From assembly GCF_029675105.1 (NCBI RefSeq), contig NZ_JAQQFV010000003.1:496001-560000 (forward strand): a stretch of DNA of 64,000 bases, read 5' to 3'. Under the pieces are notes generated by a model, which saw only the letters and a list, made by a program, of their open reading frames with translations, had not been told where the DNA came from and did no database searches. The position numbers and the translations under genes were made by a program. Source of the DNA: Nocardia anocheti. GTDB taxonomy: Bacteria > Actinomycetota > Actinomycetes > Mycobacteriales > Mycobacteriaceae. Below are positions 47,980 through 57,400 of the stretch, one piece after another (position 1 is the stretch's first letter; every line of letters begins with the position of its first letter).

Positions 47980-49074
47980 ATGCGCTGGGTGGTGGTCGGC
48001 AATGCCGAGAATCGGCGGGTCGCCCTGTTCGCCGACGCGGTCCGTGCCGCGGGGCATCCGGCACCGCGGGTCCTCACCTGGCAGCGGGTGCTGGCCGATG
48101 GCGGCCACGCATTCGCCGGGGACGAACTGGTCCGGCTGGAATCGCCCGGTGAGAACGCGACGACGGACGCCCTGCTACGCGGGGTCGGCGCGCCGACCCG
48201 TGTGGAAGGCTCGGCCCGCTGGTACGCGAACTTCCTCGCCGCCGTGGCCTCGCTACGCGGCGGTGTGCGCGTCGACGACTCCGACGAGCTCGCGGTCCTG
48301 TTCGACAAGCGCCGCTGTCACGCACGCCTGACCGCCGCGGAGATTCCGGTCCCGGCGTCGCCGGTGACCGGTCCGGTGCGGGACTGGGCCGACGTGAAGG
48401 AGTATCTGCGCGCGGCCTCGATGCCACGGGTCTTCGTCAAGCTCGCTCACGGTTCCTCGGCCTCGGGGGTGCTCGCCCTCGAGTCGACGGCCTCCGGTCG
48501 CTGGCAGGCGACCACCTCGGCGGAGCTCGGAGCGGATGGTGCCCTGCACAATTCGCTCCGGGTCCGGCGCTATCGCGACGAGCGGACGATCGCCGATATC
48601 GTCGACCGGCTCGCACCCGACGGTCTCCACGTGGAGCGCTGGATTCCCAAGGCCGCGCTGGCCGATCGTACCGCCGATCTGCGGGTCGTCGTCATCGGTG
48701 GCCGAGCCACCCATGTCGTGGTCCGCACCAGCCGGACGCCGCTGACCAATCTGCATCTCGGGGGGATGCGCGGCGACCTCGACGCGGTCCGTGCCGCGGC
48801 GGGTGATCGGTGGGCCGAGGCGCTCGCCATCTGCGAACGCGCCGCCGCGTGTTTCCCCGCGACCCTGTGCGTCGGTGTCGATCTGCTGCCCGGCCTGGAC
48901 TGGCGCCGGTTCACGGTGGGTGAGGTCAATGCGTTCGGCGACCTGCTCCCCGGTCTGACCGGGCTGCCGGGCACACCCGCTGAGGGCATGGACACCTACG
49001 CGGCCCAGGTCGCGGCCGCACCCCACTTCCGCACCGCGACACCACGACCGGCCACGATCGGATCCCCGCCATGA
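47980..49074 (+). CDS. STM4014 family protein (ATP-grasp fold)
   Basis: A 364-residue protein of the STM4014 family with ATP-grasp features. The preATP-grasp strand is 'MRWVVVGNAENRRVALFADA', the nucleotide-binding Lys and Gly-rich loop are 'RVFVKLAHGSSASGVLALES', and the metal-binding end is 'CVGVDLLPGLDWRRFTVGEV' with the family Glu-Val-Asn ('GEVNAFGDLLPGL'). ATP-grasp enzymes join a carboxylate to an amine or thiol through an acyl phosphate. The acceptor is unknown. It overlaps STM4013 by four bases (ATGA). Confidence 0.86.
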   Translation: MRWVVVGNAENRRVALFADAVRAAGHPAPRVLTWQRVLADGGHAFAGDELVRLESPGENATTDALLRGVGAPTRVEGSARWYANFLAAVASLRGGVRVDDSDELAVLFDKRRCHARLTAAEIPVPASPVTGPVRDWADVKEYLRAASMPRVFVKLAHGSSASGVLALESTASGRWQATTSAELGADGALHNSLRVRRYRDERTIADIVDRLAPDGLHVERWIPKAALADRTADLRVVVIGGRATHVVVRTSRTPLTNLHLGGMRGDLDAVRAAAGDRWAEALAICERAAACFPATLCVGVDLLPGLDWRRFTVGEVNAFGDLLPGLTGLPGTPAEGMDTYAAQVAAAPHFRTATPRPATIGSPP

Positions 49075-49907
49075 GCGAACCCCACCTACCGCACCCGGAC
49101 ATGTCCGACGTCGTCGGACGTGACGACCTGCTGCTGCTCACTCTCGACACCCTGCGCTACGACGTGGCCGTCGAGCTCGCGGCGGCGGGTCGCCTGCCCA
49201 TGCTCTCGACGTTTCTCCCGGAGGGCCGCTGGCAGCGGCGGCACGCGCCGGGCAGCTTCACCTATGCCTCCCATCAGGCGATCTTCGCCGGATTCCTGCC
49301 CACCCCGGCCGCGCCGGGCCCACATCCGAGGCTGTTCGCCGCGCGTTTCGCGGGTAGTGAGACGACCGCCGAGGGCACCTTCGTCTTCGACGAGCCCGAT
49401 CTGGTCACGGCATTGGCCGCTCGCGGCTATCACACGGTGTGCGTCGGCGGTGTCGGTTTCTTCAACAAGCAGGGCGCGCTGGGCAGCGTGCTGCCGAATC
49501 TGTTCGCCGAAAGTCACTGGGAGCCGGAGTTCTCCGTGGCCTCGCCCACCTCGTTCGAGTCGCAGGTGGCCTGTGCCGAACAGGCGATCGCGGCGGTGCC
49601 CGCCGAGCAGCGGGTGTTCCTGTTCCTCAATGCCTCCGCGCTGCATCAGCCGAACTGGTTCCATCTGCCCGGTGCCACCCGGGCGGCCGGGGACAGCAGA
49701 GAAACCCACGCCGCCGCACTCGAATACATCGACGCCCATGTCGGGCGCCTGTTCGACGCGATGCGCGCGCGTCGCCGGTGCTTCGCGATCGTGTGCTCCG
49801 ACCACGGCACCGCCTACGGCGACGACGGCTACACCGGGCACCGGCTCGGCCACGAGAGCGTGTGGACGGTCCCCTACAGCCACTTCTTCCTGGAGCCGAC
49901 CGCATGA
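49071..49907 (+). CDS. STM4013/SEN3800 family protein (alkaline-phosphatase superfamily)
   Basis: A 278-residue cytoplasmic member of the alkaline phosphatase/sulfatase/phosphoglycerate mutase superfamily. Metal-site and nucleophile segments are 'LLLLTLDTLRYDVA' (Asp), 'APGSFTYASHQAIFAGFLP' (Ser/Thr nucleophile candidate) and 'FAIVCSDHGTAYGDDGYTGH' followed by GHES (Asp-His and His metal ligands). It lacks a signal peptide, so it acts inside the cell and may add or remove a phosphoryl, sulfuryl or related group on the product of the operon. It is overlapped by STM4014 upstream and STM4012 downstream, four bases each. Confidence 0.86.
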   Translation: MSEPHLPHPDMSDVVGRDDLLLLTLDTLRYDVAVELAAAGRLPMLSTFLPEGRWQRRHAPGSFTYASHQAIFAGFLPTPAAPGPHPRLFAARFAGSETTAEGTFVFDEPDLVTALAARGYHTVCVGGVGFFNKQGALGSVLPNLFAESHWEPEFSVASPTSFESQVACAEQAIAAVPAEQRVFLFLNASALHQPNWFHLPGATRAAGDSRETHAAALEYIDAHVGRLFDAMRARRRCFAIVCSDHGTAYGDDGYTGHRLGHESVWTVPYSHFFLEPTA

Positions 49908-51241
49908 TCGACACCGCCCTACCCCGGCCGTACCAGAACTACGTCTACGCCTACCCGCACAAGACCGCCTACCGCCCGCTGCCGAAGCGGCCCGCGCTGT
50001 CGCGGGTGTGGGACGGTGAATCCCGCTCGGCGCTGTCGCTGTACCTGCACATCCCGTTCTGCGAAGTGCGGTGTGGCTTCTGCAATCTGTTCACCCGGGT
50101 CGGCGCCCCCGACGGACTCACCGGGCGCTACCTCGATGCCCTCGCCCGGCAGGCCACCGCCGTGCGCGCCGCGCTGGGCGACACCGAGCGGCCACGCTTC
50201 GCCACCGCCGCGTTCGGCGGCGGCACCCCGACCTTCCTCGAGGCGGGCGAGCTGGCCCGCCTGTGCGATATCGCCGAGCTGATCATGGGAGCCGACCTGC
50301 GCGCGATCCCACTCTCGGTGGAGGCGTCCCCGGCGACCTCCACCGCCGACCGCCTCACCGTCCTCGCCGAACGCGGCGCGACCCGACTGAGTCTGGGCGT
50401 GCAGAGCTTCATCGACGAGGAGGCGCGGGCGGCGGTACGGCCCCAGCGGCGCGCCGACGTCGAGGCCGCGCTGGGGCGGATCCGTGACGCGGGCATCCCG
50501 GTGCTCAACATCGACCTGATCTACGGCATCGACGGCCAGACTCCGGCCAGTTGGCGGTACTCGCTCGACGCGGCACTGGCGTGGCGACCGGAGGAGATCT
50601 ATCTCTACCCGCTCTATGTCCGACCGCTGACCGGTCTGGCCCGGCACGCCGATCCCGAAGTCGCCGAACATGATTGGGATCGCGAACGCCTCGCCCGCTA
50701 CGCGCAGGGCCGCGACCACCTCCTGGCGGCCGGGTACGAGCAGGTCTCGATGCGGATGTTCCGCCGCCGCGACGCGCCCCCGCAGGGCCCCGACGACTAC
50801 GCCTGCCAGACCGACGGCATGATCGGTCTCGGCTGCGGGGCCCGCTCCTACACCTCGCGGCTGCACTACTCCTTCGACTACGCCGTCGACCTGCGCGAAG
50901 TACGCGGCATCATCGACAGCTACGTCGCCACCACCGATTTCGGGTCGGCGGTGCACGGCCGGGTCATCGACGGCGACGAAGCCGCCCGCCGACACCTGCT
51001 CCAATCCCTGTTGCAGGCCGAGGGAATGCCCGTGGCCGACTACCGGCAACGGTTCGGCGGCGATCCCTGGACCGATTTCGGCCCGCAACTGCACACCCTG
51101 GCCGAGCGCGGCTGGCTCGCCGACACCGGCGCCGAAGTGCTGCGCCTGTCCGCCGAGGGACTCGCCTACTCCGACGCCATCGGCCCGGACTTCTTCTCCG
51201 CCGACGTGCGCGCCGCCATGGCCGCCTACGAACTGCGCTGA
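49904..51241 (+). CDS. STM4012 family radical SAM protein (HemN-like)
   Basis: A 445-residue radical SAM enzyme. The 4Fe-4S motif CxxxCxxC is at Cys53, Cys57 and Cys60 ('LHIPFCEVRCGFCNLF'). The SAM-binding GGGTPTFL strand and 'RLSLGVQSFIDEEARAAVRP' are as in coproporphyrinogen III dehydrogenase HemN and HemW, and 'NIDLIYGIDGQTPASWRYSL' continues the match. A HemN-like C-terminal domain follows ('MIGLGCGARSYTSRLHYSFD'). HemN activity is unlikely given the operon. It may act on a side chain or the SAM methyl group, since HemN-like proteins include methyltransferases and cyclases. ATG 49904 overlaps the STM4013 stop; the ORF upstream is a shadow. Confidence 0.9.
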   Translation: MIDTALPRPYQNYVYAYPHKTAYRPLPKRPALSRVWDGESRSALSLYLHIPFCEVRCGFCNLFTRVGAPDGLTGRYLDALARQATAVRAALGDTERPRFATAAFGGGTPTFLEAGELARLCDIAELIMGADLRAIPLSVEASPATSTADRLTVLAERGATRLSLGVQSFIDEEARAAVRPQRRADVEAALGRIRDAGIPVLNIDLIYGIDGQTPASWRYSLDAALAWRPEEIYLYPLYVRPLTGLARHADPEVAEHDWDRERLARYAQGRDHLLAAGYEQVSMRMFRRRDAPPQGPDDYACQTDGMIGLGCGARSYTSRLHYSFDYAVDLREVRGIIDSYVATTDFGSAVHGRVIDGDEAARRHLLQSLLQAEGMPVADYRQRFGGDPWTDFGPQLHTLAERGWLADTGAEVLRLSAEGLAYSDAIGPDFFSADVRAAMAAYELR

Positions 51242-51244
51242 TCC

Positions 51245-52132
51245 ATGGACCTGACGATCCTCTATCGCGGCCCGGTGGCCTCGTGCGACTACGACTGCCC
51301 CTACTGCCCGTTCGCCAAACGACGCGACAGCACCGAGCAGTTGCGCGCCGACCGCGCTGCCCTGCACCGCTTCACCGACTGGGCCCGCGAACAGACCGGT
51401 GACCGGCTGTCGGTGCTGTTCACGCCGTGGGGCGAGGGGCTGGTGCGGTCGTGGTATCGCAAGACGCTGGTCGAACTGTCCCATCAGCCGCACATCGAGC
51501 GGGTCGCCATCCAGACCAATCTCAGCGGCCGCATCGAGTGGATCGCCGAAGCCGACCCCGACACCCTGGCCCTGTGGTGCACCTACCATCCGGGCCAGAC
51601 CCCCTACCGCCGATTCCTCGACAAGGCCGAACGTCTGGCGGCGGCCGGAACCCGGTTCAGCGTCGGCATCGTCGGACTGCCCGAACATCTCGAGCACGCC
51701 CGCCGCCTGCGCACCGACCTGCCCGACCACGTCTATCTCTGGGTCAATGCCGCCGAAGGCCACACCTACACCGACGACGAGGCCGCCGCGTGGACCGCCA
51801 TCGACGACCTGTTCCCGTTCAGCCGCCATCCCCATCGCTCGGCCGGGCTGCCGTGTCGCACCGGCAGTTCGGTGATCTCCGTCGACGGCACCGGCACGGT
51901 GCGCCGCTGCCATTTCGTCCCGACACCGCTGGGCAATCTCTACGACGGCAGCTACCGCGCCGCCCTCACCCCGCGCGCCTGCCCGCTGACGGTGTGCGAC
52001 TGCCACATCGGCTACGTCCACCTCGAGACCCTGCCGCTGTACGACGTGTTCGCCGGTGGTGTGCTGGAACGGATTCCCGCGCGAGCGTCACCGGTCGCCG
52101 TCAACGGACCGGTCGCGCTCACATTGCGGTGA
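51245..52132 (+). CDS. STM4011 family radical SAM protein
   Basis: A 295-residue radical SAM enzyme. The cluster motif is Cys14, Cys18, Cys21 in 'SCDYDCPYCPFAKRRD'. SAM-binding segments are 'LFTPWGEGLVRSWYRKTL' and 'RVAIQTNLSGRIEWIAEA'. The C-terminal third contains further Cys ('AGLPCRTGSSVISVDGTGTV', 'RRCHFVPTPLGNL', 'CPLTVCDCHIGYVHLE') in a pattern like SPASM-type auxiliary iron-sulfur sites. Such domains are common in peptide-modifying radical SAM enzymes. Three bases separate it from STM4012. It completes the five-gene operon. Confidence 0.9.
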   Translation: MDLTILYRGPVASCDYDCPYCPFAKRRDSTEQLRADRAALHRFTDWAREQTGDRLSVLFTPWGEGLVRSWYRKTLVELSHQPHIERVAIQTNLSGRIEWIAEADPDTLALWCTYHPGQTPYRRFLDKAERLAAAGTRFSVGIVGLPEHLEHARRLRTDLPDHVYLWVNAAEGHTYTDDEAAAWTAIDDLFPFSRHPHRSAGLPCRTGSSVISVDGTGTVRRCHFVPTPLGNLYDGSYRAALTPRACPLTVCDCHIGYVHLETLPLYDVFAGGVLERIPARASPVAVNGPVALTLR

Positions 52133-52163
52133 CCAGCGCTCGACTGGCATCTTTCGACGCCGT

Positions 52164-53087
52164 ATGACCCAGATTCCCGATCTCGCCCGGGACAGTCTCG
52201 ACGGCCTGTCCGTCGGCGACGCCCTCGGTGCGCAATTCTTCGTCCCCGGCCGCTCACTCCCCGACCTGCGCGACGGCCGCCCACCCGCCGGTCCGTGGCC
52301 CTGGACCGACGACACCGAGATGGCCTGCTCGGTCCTCGGCCACATCCACACCTGCGGTGACATCGACCGCGATACCCTCGCCGACCTGTTCGCCGAGCGC
52401 TGCGAACCGTATCGCGGTTACGGCGGCGGCACGGTCGTCGTGCTCCACGAGATCCGTGACGGTCGACCCTGGGCCGAGGCGGCGGGCGCGGCCTTCGGTG
52501 GACGCGGGTCCTGTGGCAATGGCGCCGCCATGCGGGTGGCGCCGCTGGGCGCGCACTTCGCGGGCAACCCGGACCGCGCGGCCACCCAGGCCGCGCTCTC
52601 GGCGGAGGTCACCCACCGGCACCCGGAAGCCGTGCTCGGCGCGATGCTCGTGGCGGTGGCGGCCAGCCACGCCGCTGCCACCCGGGCACGCGCGTGCGCG
52701 CCGACCGAACTGCTGGACGCGGTCGAGCCGTATCTCATCGACGGCCGCACCGCCGACGGTGTGCGCCGCGCCAGGACGCTGCTCGGGCGATCGGTCGCCG
52801 AGGCCGCCTACGAGCTCGGCAACGGCGCGTCGGTCAGCGCGCAGGACACCGTGCCGTTCACGCTGTGGGCCGCGGCGACCCATCTCACCGACTATCCGGC
52901 GGCGATCACCGCCTGTGTCGAAGCGGGCGGCGATGTCGACACCACCGCCGCCATCGTCGGCGGGATCGTGGCGGCGCACACCGGAATCGATACCGGCGGA
53001 ACGGAATCCTCCGCCCGCCGGGGTATCCCGCGAGCGTGGTTGTCGGCGCGCGAGCCGTTGCCGTCCTGGACATGGCCCACCACGTGA
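52164..53087 (+). CDS. ADP-ribosylglycohydrolase family protein
   Basis: A 307-residue DraG/ARH-type protein. Metal-binding Asp motifs are 'PWPWTDDTEMACSVLGHI' and 'GGDVDTTAAIVGGIVAAHTG', and the family 'SCGNGAAMRVAPLGAHFAG' loop is present. Members remove ADP-ribose from Arg, Ser or other acceptors in proteins or nucleic acids, using two divalent metal ions. It begins 31 bases after STM4011 on the same strand, so it may be part of that operon. Its stop codon lies in a small hairpin shared with the convergent OsmC gene. Confidence 0.88.
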   Translation: MTQIPDLARDSLDGLSVGDALGAQFFVPGRSLPDLRDGRPPAGPWPWTDDTEMACSVLGHIHTCGDIDRDTLADLFAERCEPYRGYGGGTVVVLHEIRDGRPWAEAAGAAFGGRGSCGNGAAMRVAPLGAHFAGNPDRAATQAALSAEVTHRHPEAVLGAMLVAVAASHAAATRARACAPTELLDAVEPYLIDGRTADGVRRARTLLGRSVAEAAYELGNGASVSAQDTVPFTLWAAATHLTDYPAAITACVEAGGDVDTTAAIVGGIVAAHTGIDTGGTESSARRGIPRAWLSAREPLPSWTWPTT

Positions 53088-53104
53088 GCCCCGCGCACGT
53101 GGTG
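53078..53104. terminator. Short hairpin between convergent genes
   Basis: Arms CACCACGTG (53078-53086) and CACGTGGTG (53096-53104), nine bp, with a nine-base loop. It overlaps the stop of the ADP-ribosylglycohydrolase gene and lies just before the OsmC stop, so it may end transcription from both sides. Confidence 0.5.
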
Positions 53105-53106
53105 TG

Positions 53107-53619
53107 TCAGGCCGTTTCGAGCGTGGTGGTCACCGGGGTCGCGCCCGTCGACAGATCCAGCACCGGGCAGTGCGCGTCCACCGCGCGCTGCAACTCGGCG
53201 TAGCGTTCGGCCGTCTCGGGCCCGGTGATCCGCACGTTGACCCGCACCGCCTGGAAGCCGGGTCGCACCGAGTCGTCGAGGCCGAAGAATCCGCGCACGT
53301 CCAGATCGCCCTCGGCGGTGATCGCCAGGTCGTCCACGGTCACACCCAGCCGCTGCGCCCAGAACCGGTAGGTCACCACCTGGCAGGAGATCAGCGCCGC
53401 CAGATACACCTCCACCGGATTCGCCTCGGCGTCGGCGCCACCGAGCGTCGGCGGCTCGTCCACCCGCACCGTGTGAGAGCGGGCGCTGATCTCGCTGCCC
53501 ACCGTCCCGGTCGGCGTCCCGGACGCCCGGAACACCACCTGTGCCGCGGCCGGATCGGTCGCCACCGCCCGCGCGGTCGCCTCGGAAATCGCGTTCAGAT
53601 CAACCAGCTGACTTGTCAT
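53107..53619 (-). CDS. OsmC family protein
   Basis: A 170-residue OsmC/Ohr-fold protein. The two reactive Cys are in 'LAALISCQVVTYRFWAQRLG' and 'RAVDAHCPVLDLSTG', 81 residues apart, as in OsmC-type thiol peroxidases that reduce organic hydroperoxides. The C-terminal strand 'VRVNVRITGPETAERYAELQ' is typical. It probably protects against peroxides in the cytoplasm. It is divergent from the winged-helix/ATPase pair across about 230 bases. Confidence 0.9.
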   Translation of the reverse strand: MTSQLVDLNAISEATARAVATDPAAAQVVFRASGTPTGTVGSEISARSHTVRVDEPPTLGGADAEANPVEVYLAALISCQVVTYRFWAQRLGVTVDDLAITAEGDLDVRGFFGLDDSVRPGFQAVRVNVRITGPETAERYAELQRAVDAHCPVLDLSTGATPVTTTLETA

Positions 53620-53848
53620 GCCCGGAGGCTATCGACGGCGATCCGCGCCCGACACCCTTGCGCTCGGCGTGACGCGAAGGCCCCGCGTGCCATACCCGAA
53701 CGGCATGTTCCGGAAACGCCAACCGCCGCTTGGGTATTGGCTAGAGTGTCCTCGTCACAGGGGCCAGCACGCCGTTCCCGGTCGGCTGACAGGACACCAC
53801 CCGCGCGCACCACTGGTCACACACCACAGGAAAGAAACGGGGACGTCC

Positions 53849-54457
53849 ATGTCCGAGGATCGGTTGACGCTGACCGAGCGCTGCGTGCTGCTCGTCCTGA
53901 TGGCCGAGGCGCGCGAGCTCACCAATGCCGAGCTGTCCGCCATCGCCGGTCTCAAGCTCGACGGCAGGTACCGCCGCAACCTCAACGATCTCGGTCTGGT
54001 CGAGAGCACGCTGGTCAATCGTGCCTACGTCCACGAGCTCACCGATGCGGGCGCGGTCCGCTGCACGGCCGAGCTGGGCGCCGAACGGCCCGCGCGGTCG
54101 GGTCCGGCGGGTGGCGCGCTCTACGCGGTGCTGGCCGGATTGGGCCGCTACCTCGGCGACACCGGTCACGCGCTGGCCGAACTGTTCCCGCCCGATGTCG
54201 CGGGTCAGGTGGAGGCGGCCTACGCGCACGTCACCCAGGGCAGCGGCGCGCCGGTGCGGCTGGCGGTACTGCGCGCGCGGCTCGACGGCCTGCCCCGCGG
54301 CGAGTTCGATCGCGCGCTGGGCCTGCTCGCGCGACGCGACGGCGTCCATGTCCGGTCCGAAGCCGATCAGAAGACCCTCACCGAGGACGACCTGGCCGCG
54401 GCCGTCGTCCTGGGCGGCACGCCCCGACATCTGCTCACCATCGAGGCGGCACGGTGA
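53849..54457 (+). CDS. Winged-helix-like protein coupled to the HerA-type ATPase
   Basis: A 202-residue soluble protein. Residues 1-75 look like a winged helix ('LTERCVLLVLMAEARELTNA', 'LDGRYRRNLNDLGLVESTLV', 'VHELTDAGAVRC'). The rest is helical with 'ALLGRYLGDTGHALAELF'-like segments and a second wing-like C-terminus ('DRALGLLARRDGVHVRSEAD'). I do not recognise a family. Its last four bases overlap the GTG start of the large ATPase gene, so the two are made together and probably act together, possibly as a DNA-binding or regulatory subunit. Confidence 0.68.
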   Translation: MSEDRLTLTERCVLLVLMAEARELTNAELSAIAGLKLDGRYRRNLNDLGLVESTLVNRAYVHELTDAGAVRCTAELGAERPARSGPAGGALYAVLAGLGRYLGDTGHALAELFPPDVAGQVEAAYAHVTQGSGAPVRLAVLRARLDGLPRGEFDRALGLLARRDGVHVRSEADQKTLTEDDLAAAVVLGGTPRHLLTIEAAR

Positions 54458-57400
54458 ACGAGGAACACCACCTCGCCCTCGCCTCGATCCAGTTCAGCAG
54501 CGCGCTCGGACCCGACGAGATCTGGAGCCCGCTGAGCCACCACGTCGATGGGCTGCACCCGCGGGCCGTCGGCGAGATCACCCGCGCCGTGCACGCGGCC
54601 GTCACCCGACCGCGCAGCATCCCGACGGGTCTGGTGCTCAGCGGGGAACGCGGTGTCGGGAAAACCCACATGCTCGGGTGGCTGCGACGACACGTGCAGG
54701 ACAGCGGTGGCGCGTTCTTCATGCCGAAACTCATCGACGGCAAATCGTTCTGGGCGGGCGCGGTGCACGGGATCGTCAGCCAGCTGCTCGGCGCCGACGG
54801 TGGACAGCTGGGCCGCATGCTCGGCGTGCTCGCCGAACGCAGCGGGTGCGGGGGCGAGCTGCGGATGCGGTTGCGCGGCACCCTGCCGGTGACCCGCGAG
54901 GACCTCGACGAATTCCTCGGACGGGTGGAGGATCTCGATGTCCAGGTGGTCCAGCAGTGCCAGGACACCCTGCGCGCGCTGGTGCTGTATCAGGCCAAGG
55001 GCGCGCTGCGCGAGATCGGGCACAGTTTCCTCGTGCTCGCCGACGGTATCGAGGAGACCGAGCGCAGCGCCTGGGGCTTCCGCGAACGCCACTGCGTGCC
55101 GCAGTTGATCTTCCAGCAGCTGTCGCGGCTGTTCGCCCTCACCGGACCGGTCGTGCTCGCCATCGATCAGATCGACAGCGTGATCGCCCAATCGGATCGG
55201 ATCGACGCGGACTCCCTGGCCAACCGGCTCGCCGACGGGCTGATGTCGATGCGCGAGGAGACCACGCGCACCATCATCGTGGCGGCCTGCCTCCCGACCT
55301 CGTGGGAGCTGGTCAAGAACCGTGGGGTGAACTCCGCGGCCGATCGGTTCACGGTGCTCGAACTCGCCACCAAGTTGCCCGGCGCCGAAGTGGCCGCGGC
55401 CATTGTCGAGGGGCATCTCGGCAGTCTGTACGGCGAGATCGGTTTCACGCCACCGTATCCGACCTGGCCGGTGCCGCCGGTCGCGTTCGAGGATACCGAT
55501 CTCGCGCACTTCACCCCGCGACGGCTGCTGCAACGCGTCGAGGAGCACGTGCGCGACTGCCTGGCCGCCGACGAGGTCACCGAGCTCACCGACTTCCGCA
55601 CCGCCAGCGATCGCGGCGCCGTCGTCGTCCCCGCGGCCCGTGAACTGTCCGCCCTGGACGACGAATTCGCGCGGTTGCGCGCGGCCGCCGACACGGTGAC
55701 CCCGTTCGACCCCCGGCACGAGGACGAGCGGATGGCCGAGCTGCTCACCGCCGCGCTCACCATCTACGCCCTCGAACAGCGTGTCGACGGCGCCGACTTC
55801 ACCGTCGACCGGTCGACCATCGTGCGACCCGCCCTGCACGCGCGCCTGCGTCGCACCCTCGACGAGGCCAGTGAGGCGGAGGAGCATTGGGGATTCCGGG
55901 CCATCGGCCATCCCCACCCGCGTGCCGTGCTCACCCGATTGCGGTCGGCGATTCTCGAAGCGGGCCTGCACGAACAGGCGCCGAAACGCCACCTCGTCAT
56001 CGTGCGGAACACCCCGTTCTCCGGTGGGCCGGTCACCAAGACCGCGCTGGCCGAGTTGGACTCGGCCCACGGGGTGACCGTGCCACTGTGCGAGGACGAC
56101 GTCCGGACCTTCGCAGCGCTGGCGGCGATGTCGGCCGCCGCGACGCCGGGCTTCTCGAGCTGGCTGGCGGTGCGTCGCCCGGCGAGCCGGTCCCGCCTGC
56201 TGACCGAGGTCCTGGGCCTGGTATCGGTCGCGGAGCAGCGCGAAGTCCGCACTCCACCGGTCATCGTCTCCGATCTCCTCGCGAAGCCGGTCGGCGCGAA
56301 TCTCGATCCGGTCGCGCCCGTGATCGCGCCACCGCCACCGGCGGATCCCGGTGCGCCACCATCGACACCGGTCACCCTTCTCGTCGACGACGAGGCCCCC
56401 GCCTCGGTCCTGCTCGGCCACCGCGCCGGAAACGGCGCACCGTTCACCGTCCCGCTCGTCCTGCTGCGCAAGCACACCGCGGTGTTCGCGGGCAGCGGCT
56501 CGGGCAAGACCGTGCTGCTGCGCAGACTGGTCGAGGAGGCGGCGATCCACGGCGTGTCCTCGATCCTCATCGACAGCAACAACGATCTCGCCCGCCTCGG
56601 CGACCCCTGGCCGACCCCACCGACCGGCTGGAGCCCCGGCGACGTGGCCCGCGCCGATCAATACTTCGCCGGAACCGACGTGGTGGTCTGGACCCCGCGC
56701 CGGGAAGCGGGCAGGCCGCTCGCCCTGAACCCGCTGCCCGACTTCAGCGGTGTGCTCGACGACCCCGACGAGTTCCGCACCTCCATCGACGCCTCGGTCG
56801 CGGGCCTGGTCCCCCGCGCCGGACTCACCGCGCGCCGGATCGCCACCGGCAAGGCGGTACTCACCGAGGCGCTGACGCATTTCGCCCGGCACGGCGGCAG
56901 CGATCTCGGTGAATTCGTCACGCTGCTCGGTGATCTGCCCGAGGACATCAGCACCATCCGCGACGCGCACCGCCTCGCCGCGGGGATGGCCGAGGAACTC
57001 AAGGCGGCCATGATCAACGATCCGGTCTTCGGCGGGGCCGGTGTGCGCCTCGATCCCGGCATGCTGCTCACCCCCGCCGCGGGCAAGCGCGCCCGGGTCT
57101 CGGTGATCAGCTGTATCGGGTTGCCCACCGACGAGCAACGCCAGACCTTCGTCAATCAATTGCAATTGGCGCTGTTCGCGTGGATCAAACGCCACCCCGC
57201 CGGGGATCGCCCACTGGGCGGGCTGCTGGTGCTCGACGAGGCGCAGACCTTCGTCCCGGCTCGCGGCAGCACGGCCTCCACCGAGAGCACGCTGAAGCTC
57301 GCGACCCAGGCCCGCAAGTACGGCCTCGGCATGGTCTACGCGACGCAGGCGCCGAAGGCGTTGCACAACTTGGTGACCGGCAACGCCGCCACCCAGTTCT

